Shown one piece after another: positions 5,887 to 7,400 of a stretch of DNA of 7,400 bases. The number at the start of each line of letters is the position of its first letter. The first letter of the stretch is position 1. The notes under the pieces were generated by a model. That model had not been told where the DNA came from and searched no databases. It worked only from the letters and a program-made list of their open reading frames with translations. The translations under genes and the position numbers were made by a program. Origin of the DNA: Bacillota bacterium (GTDB lineage: Bacteria; Bacillota; Clostridia; Saccharofermentanales; UBA5734); NCBI GenBank assembly GCA_023438965.1, contig JAEXPB010000294.1, forward strand, positions 1 to 7,400, given 5' to 3'.

Positions 5887-7400
5887 ATGCCCTCGGAACG
5901 ACAACGCCACATCCGCAATTTCTGCATCGTTGCCCATATCGATCACGGCAAGTCCACCCTGGCTGACCGGATGATCGAGCGCACCGGCGTCCTGACGGCC
6001 CGTGAAATGCAGGATCAGGTCCTGGACAATATGGACATCGAGCGTGAGCGCGGCATCACCATCAAGGCACAGGCCGTCCGGATGGCTTACAAGGCCCGCG
6101 ATGGCCAGATCTATACCTTGAATCTGATCGACACCCCGGGGCATGTCGACTTCAATTACGAAGTCTCGCGCTCGCTGGCCGCCTGCGACGGCGCCATCCT
6201 GGTGGTCGACGCCGCCCAGGGCATCGAGGCGCAGACGCTGGCCAACGTCTATCTGGCCATCGACGCCAACCTGGAGGTCCTGCCGGTCATCAACAAGATC
6301 GACCTACCCTCGGCCCAGCCGGAGGTGGTCAAGCAGGAGATCGAGGAAGTGATCGGGCTCGACGCCAGCTACGCGCCGCTCATCTCGGCCAAGAACGATG
6401 TCAATGTCGGCGAGGTCCTGGAGAAGGTCATCCAGTACCTGCCCTGCCCGCAGGGTGATGAAGACGCGCCCCTGCGCGCCCTGATCTTCGATTCCAAGTA
6501 TGATTCCTACAAGGGCGTCATCGTCCATGTCAACGTCCGGGAGGGCTCGGTCCGCGTCGGCGACCGAATCCTGATGATGAATACCGGCAAGGACTTTATC
6601 GTGACCGAGCTGGGTTACTTCCTGCCCGGGGCCTTCCAGCCGTGCAATGAGCTGCTGGCCGGCGACGTCGGCTATATTGTCGCCAGCATCAAGACCGTTC
6701 GTGACACCGCGGTCGGCGACACGGTCACCCTGGCGGCCCGTCCGGCCCATACGGCGCTGCCCGGTTACAAGAAAGTCCATCAGATGGTTTACTGCGGTTT
6801 TTATCCGACGGACGGCGCCAAATATCCCGACCTGCGCGACGCCCTGGAGAAACTCCAGCTGAACGACGCGGCGCTTTCCTTCGAGCCGGAGACCTCCGCG
6901 GCGCTGGGTTTTGGCTTCCGCTGCGGCTTCCTGGGCCTTTTGCATTACGAGATCATCCAGGAGCGCCTGGAGCGCGAATTCCTGCTTGACCTGATCTCCA
7001 CCGCGCCCTCGGTCGTCTACAAGAACCAGATGAACGACGGCCGTACGGTCATGCTGGACAACCCGACCAACATGCCGGACGTCAACGATATCGATTTCAT
7101 GGAAGAACCGGTCGTTACCGCGACGATCATGACGCCGAAGGAATATGTCGGCAATATCATGGACCTCTGCCAGGACCGCCGCGGCACTTACCAGAACATG
7201 GAATACCTAGACGCCAACCGTGTCACGCTGCATTACCAGATGCCGCTCAACGAGATCATCTACGACTTCTTCGACGCCCTGAAATCGCGGACCCGCGGCT
7301 ACGCCTCGCTCGATTACGAGTTCAAGGGCTATGAGCGCTCGGATCTGGTCAAGCTGGACATCCTGCTGAACGGCGACATCGTCGACGCCCTGTCCTTCAT
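5887..7400 (+). CDS. lepA: Elongation factor 4 (LepA), 3' end cut by window edge
   Basis: Ribosome-associated translational GTPase resembling EF-G. The visible 504 residues are open to the window edge; about 95 residues of the family's usual 600 are missing, including most of the LepA-specific C-terminal domain. Seen: P-loop AHIDHGKST at 16-24, switch region [15 protein letters not shown] at 82-86 with the catalytic His86, NKID at 136-139 and SAK as the G5 element. Further on are [20 protein letters not shown] (consensus here, from memory, is usually LHMEI), TAPSVVYK, and [17 protein letters not shown] at the edge, the start of the C-terminal domain. ATG 5887 is preferred, with GGAGG ten bases upstream; the in-frame ATG at 5869 has no binding site and contains the GGAGG in its own coding region. 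It follows lepB by 31 bases. Confidence 0.97.
   Translation, partial: MPSERQRHIRNFCIVAHIDHGKSTLADRMIERTGVLTAREMQDQVLDNMDIERERGITIKAQAVRMAYKARDGQIYTLNLIDTPGHVDFNYEVSRSLAACDGAILVVDAAQGIEAQTLANVYLAIDANLEVLPVINKIDLPSAQPEVVKQEIEEVIGLDASYAPLISAKNDVNVGEVLEKVIQYLPCPQGDEDAPLRALIFDSKYDSYKGVIVHVNVREGSVRVGDRILMMNTGKDFIVTELGYFLPGAFQPCNELLAGDVGYIVASIKTVRDTAVGDTVTLAARPAHTALPGYKKVHQMVYCGFYPTDGAKYPDLRDALEKLQLNDAALSFEPETSAALGFGFRCGFLGLLHYEIIQERLEREFLLDLISTAPSVVYKNQMNDGRTVMLDNPTNMPDVNDIDFMEEPVVTATIMTPKEYVGNIMDLCQDRRGTYQNMEYLDANRVTLHYQMPLNEIIYDFFDALKSRTRGYASLDYEFKGYERSDLVKLDILLNGDIVDALSF

Noticed and set aside
1..7400. Mobile elements, CRISPR arrays, tRNA or rRNA genes, defence or phage genes
   Set aside because: None was seen. 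Apart from short gaps the window is filled by intact housekeeping genes, and no direct-repeat array or transposase motif was found by reading.

Overview
This is an ordinary housekeeping stretch of a GC-rich bacterial chromosome (roughly 60 percent GC by eye) and probably comes from a Clostridia-like member of the Firmicutes. The pointers to that group are the direct hisS-aspS neighbourhood, a small PH-domain protein of a type familiar from Firmicutes, a short signal peptidase I with one membrane segment, AGGAGG-like ribosome binding sites before most genes, and Firmicutes-like wording of the HisRS and LepA motifs. The assignment is inferred from motif recall, not from a database search.

Layout. 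The left sixth (1-1215) is read on the minus strand. A small bacterial PH-domain gene (1215 to 778) is followed by mutY (686 to beyond base 1), the adenine glycosylase of the 8-oxoguanine repair system, cut by the window edge. Between them lies a long perfect-stem hairpin without a U-tract. An AT-richer divergent control region (about 1216-1331) separates this pair from five plus-strand genes: rsmE (16S rRNA m3U1498 methyltransferase), hisS (histidyl-tRNA synthetase), aspS (aspartyl-tRNA synthetase), lepB (signal peptidase I) and lepA (elongation factor 4, cut by the right edge).

The plus-strand genes are tightly packed, with gaps of 43, 49, -17 and 31 bases, and no terminator is visible between them. 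They look like one transcription unit centred on translation: ribosome modification, two tRNA charging enzymes and a ribosome-associated GTPase, with the signal peptidase translationally coupled to aspS. A consensus TATAAT overlapping a small palindrome just after rsmE suggests a second promoter feeding hisS onward.

No mobile element, CRISPR array, tRNA, rRNA, phage gene or defence gene was seen, and no evident novel system. The points most worth a second look are the mutY-upstream hairpin, whose stem is continuous only in the minus-strand RNA, the EF-hand-like loop at the tail of the PH-domain protein, and the palindrome on the hisS promoter.
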